From Myxococcales bacterium (GTDB lineage: Bacteria > Myxococcota_A > Polyangia > Polyangiales > Polyangiaceae), in NCBI GenBank assembly GCA_947473045.1, contig CANJCO010000006.1, positions 1-64,000 on the forward strand: a DNA stretch of 64,000 nt, in the 5' to 3' direction. The notes below the pieces were generated by a model that saw nothing but the letters and a program-made list of their open reading frames with translations, did not search any database and had not been told where the DNA came from. Shown here piece by piece: positions 62,435 through 64,000 of this stretch; position 1 is the first letter of the stretch; every line of letters starts with the position of its first letter. Made by a program: the position numbers and the translations under genes.

Positions 62435-63384
62435 GTCGGTTCGCTGGCCGCCGCGAGTCGGGCGATCGTCTCCTGCATGTCGCGGGGCATCGCATCCTCG
62501 AAGCGCACCTCGAGATTGGTTGCAGGATGCACGAATCCCAACTCCGCCGCGTGAAGCATCAGACGGGGCGCGGCGGGCTGAGCCTCGCGCGGTCCGCGGA
62601 TGTAGACGCGTTCGCCGAGCAGCGGATGACCGACTTCTGAAAGGTGAATGCGTATTTGGTGCGTACGGCCCGTCTCAAGGCGACACGCCACGAGCGTCGC
62701 GCCCGCAAACTTTCGCAGCGCCTCCACATGCGTCACGGCGAGCTGCCCGTGGGCGTGCTGGCGCGTGCTGCCTCGCTTGCCATCGCCGCGGTCTTCGACG
62801 AGGTAGCTGCGAAACGTCTGCGAGCGAACCTCACCGGCGGCGATCGCATAGTAGAGCCGGTGCACGGAGTGGGCGCGAAACTGGGCCGAAAGGCTTTGCT
62901 TGGCCAGCCATGTGCGCGTGAACACCAGCACACCGCTCGTATCTTTGTCGATGCGGTGCACCACGCCCAGCGGCGCCACGCCGGCGCGCTCCGACTGGTG
63001 CGTGAGGTAGTCACGAACGCGCTGTTCGAGATTGTCGGGCTCCTCTTCGAGGTAGGGCACCGTCGAGAGGCCAGCGGGCTTACGCACCACGATAAGGTGC
63101 GGATCGAGGTGCGCGACGGTGTCGGCGCCAAGGCGAGCCGGCCTCGGACGCGGCGCGTTCTGCCGAAGCTCGACCGACGCTTCTGGCGTGACGTACCTGG
63201 TCGCCACCAGGACAGGCGCCCCGTCGACGAACACCTTTCCCTGTTCGATCGCAGCGCGGGCCTTGCCCCAGCTGAGCTGAAATTGGTCTTTCACCCGAGC
63301 GTCGAGCATCGGAAGCGAAGGGCCGGGTTGCGGCGAAGGCGCGGGCGCCGGCCCTCGCCTTATGTCTCGGGATCTCTTCACCAT
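62428..63384 (-). CDS. RluA-family rRNA pseudouridine synthase
   Basis: 318 residues. S4 domain at the N-terminus (MLDARVKDQFQLSWGKARAAIEQGKVFVDGAPV), catalytic domain with the Asp in VVHRIDKDTSGVLVFTRT, then LVACRLETGRTHQIRIHLSEVGHPLLGERVY. This is the RluD/RluA/RluC pattern; target base on 23S rRNA not determinable. A Pro-rich N-terminal extension (RRGPAPAPSPQPGPS) precedes the S4 domain. ATG at 63384. Confidence 0.92.
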   Translation of the reverse strand: MVKRSRDIRRGPAPAPSPQPGPSLPMLDARVKDQFQLSWGKARAAIEQGKVFVDGAPVLVATRYVTPEASVELRQNAPRPRPARLGADTVAHLDPHLIVVRKPAGLSTVPYLEEEPDNLEQRVRDYLTHQSERAGVAPLGVVHRIDKDTSGVLVFTRTWLAKQSLSAQFRAHSVHRLYYAIAAGEVRSQTFRSYLVEDRGDGKRGSTRQHAHGQLAVTHVEALRKFAGATLVACRLETGRTHQIRIHLSEVGHPLLGERVYIRGPREAQPAAPRLMLHAAELGFVHPATNLEVRFEDAMPRDMQETIARLAAASEPTQ

Positions 63385-63446
63385 CGCGACGTTTTTCGAC
63401 TAACCTGCGGTTTCACTTGAGTGTCCTGCTCAATCGAGGAGCCACC

Positions 63447-64000
63447 TTGACCAAGACTCTACTCGCAGTCGACGACAGCGCCACCATGCGCAAAGTCATG
63501 GAGATCACGTTCGGCGGTGAAGACTTCAATGTCGTCGTGGCCGCCGACCGCGCTGGCGCTCTCGCAGCACTCGGGGCGAACCCCCGCGCGCTGCTGGTCG
63601 ACGCCGCGCATCCCGAAGACGGTTACGCGCTGGCGAAGGAGCTCCGCAAGGCGCTGCCGAACGCCGCGATCGTGATGTTGTCGAGCCGCTACGCTCCTTA
63701 CGATCAGGTCAAGGGCCGCGATGCGGGCGCCGACGACTTCATCGATAAGCCGTTCGATACGCAGCAGCTGATCGACAAGGTAAAGAAGCTCGTCGCCGGC
63801 CGAGATGCGGCTGCGCCGACCCTGTCCGCGCCCGTCCCGCCGGAGGTCGAAGCACGGCCCCTGCCGCCCCCTGCCCCGCCCGCGTATCTTCCCCCCGTCG
63901 CTCCGCCGATCGCAGCCGCGCCCGCCAAGCCGCCCGTGCCCGTGACCCGCTCCGGAACGCTGTCGTTTCCTTCCGGCTCGCCTGCCCCCGCGCCGCCCGC
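63447..64000 (+). CDS. Receiver-domain protein with Pro-rich extension (cut by right edge)
   Basis: About 184 residues are visible; the frame is open at the right edge, so it is missing from the ORF track. The start is TTG at 63447 with GAGGA seven bases upstream. It is a receiver domain (TKTLLAVDDSATMRKVMEITFG) with phospho-acceptor Asp in ALLVDAAHPEDG, Ser in VMLSSRYAP and Lys in FIDKPFDTQQLIDKV. After residue ~120 comes a Pro/Ala-rich segment. The layout resembles RomR-like myxobacterial response regulators, but the missing C-terminus prevents assignment. Confidence 0.85.
   Translation, partial: MTKTLLAVDDSATMRKVMEITFGGEDFNVVVAADRAGALAALGANPRALLVDAAHPEDGYALAKELRKALPNAAIVMLSSRYAPYDQVKGRDAGADDFIDKPFDTQQLIDKVKKLVAGRDAAAPTLSAPVPPEVEARPLPPPAPPAYLPPVAPPIAAAPAKPPVPVTRSGTLSFPSGSPAPAPP

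Overview
The window is high-GC bacterial chromosome, densely coding on both strands. It shows no phage, transposase, plasmid or CRISPR signature. A Gram-negative outer membrane is indicated by lpxA/lpxD/fabZ/ompH, tolQRAB and many lipoprotein signal peptides. The mix of FHA, roadblock, VWA, HEAT, TPR and receiver-domain proteins with Cys-rich lipoproteins suggests a myxobacterium-like organism (Myxococcota, probably Polyangia). The lineage is inferred from gene content and style; no marker-gene comparison was run.

Layout. 1-5.7 kb (minus): 5' part of uvrA, a glutathione peroxidase, a deoC-ALDH-truncated ALDH operon, rpsU with a clear intrinsic terminator, and a small wHTH-like protein. 5.7-15.6 kb: a pyrimidine-catabolism island with a divergent NCS1 permease, then preT-preA, beta-ureidopropionase, dihydropyrimidinase, mmsA and a class III aminotransferase, closed by a strong terminator and a tRNA-Leu(CAA) on the other strand. 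Together with deoC and the ALDHs this can take a pyrimidine deoxynucleoside to central metabolites. 15.8-30 kb: lipoproteins, Ppx/GppA-HD phosphatase, a DUF4159/VWA/HEAT module, a PTPS-family enzyme, dciA, two paralogous FHA proteins and a NifU-like domain. 30-43 kb: map, recN, a degenerate Fic protein coupled to hisF, a TerB-like protein, a receiver protein beside a histidine-kinase-like protein without a phospho-acceptor His, an aconitase-fold protein lacking all Fe-S ligands, a roadblock protein, aroQ and accBC. 43-64 kb: tolQRAB, a rhomboid-like protein without its catalytic residues, pdxA, tldD, a large TPR protein, ompH-lpxD-fabZ-lpxA, a Cys-rich lipoprotein, a CDF transporter, a two-cNMP-domain protein, hrcA, an extensin/M15-like lipoprotein, a RluA-type synthase and a receiver protein cut by the right edge.

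The two most unusual observations are these. (1) A ~145-bp intergenic element made of five consecutive hairpins occurs three times (10.06, 48.2 and 57.9 kb), with a one-end remnant at 19.7 kb. Its stems show compensatory base changes between copies, and its ends coincide with the stop codons of the flanking genes. (2) The window is rich in apparent pseudoenzymes that keep a fold but have lost the catalytic residues (aconitase, ALDH, Fic, rhomboid, histidine kinase).

All family assignments come from reading the translated sequence and remembered family motifs; no database search was possible.
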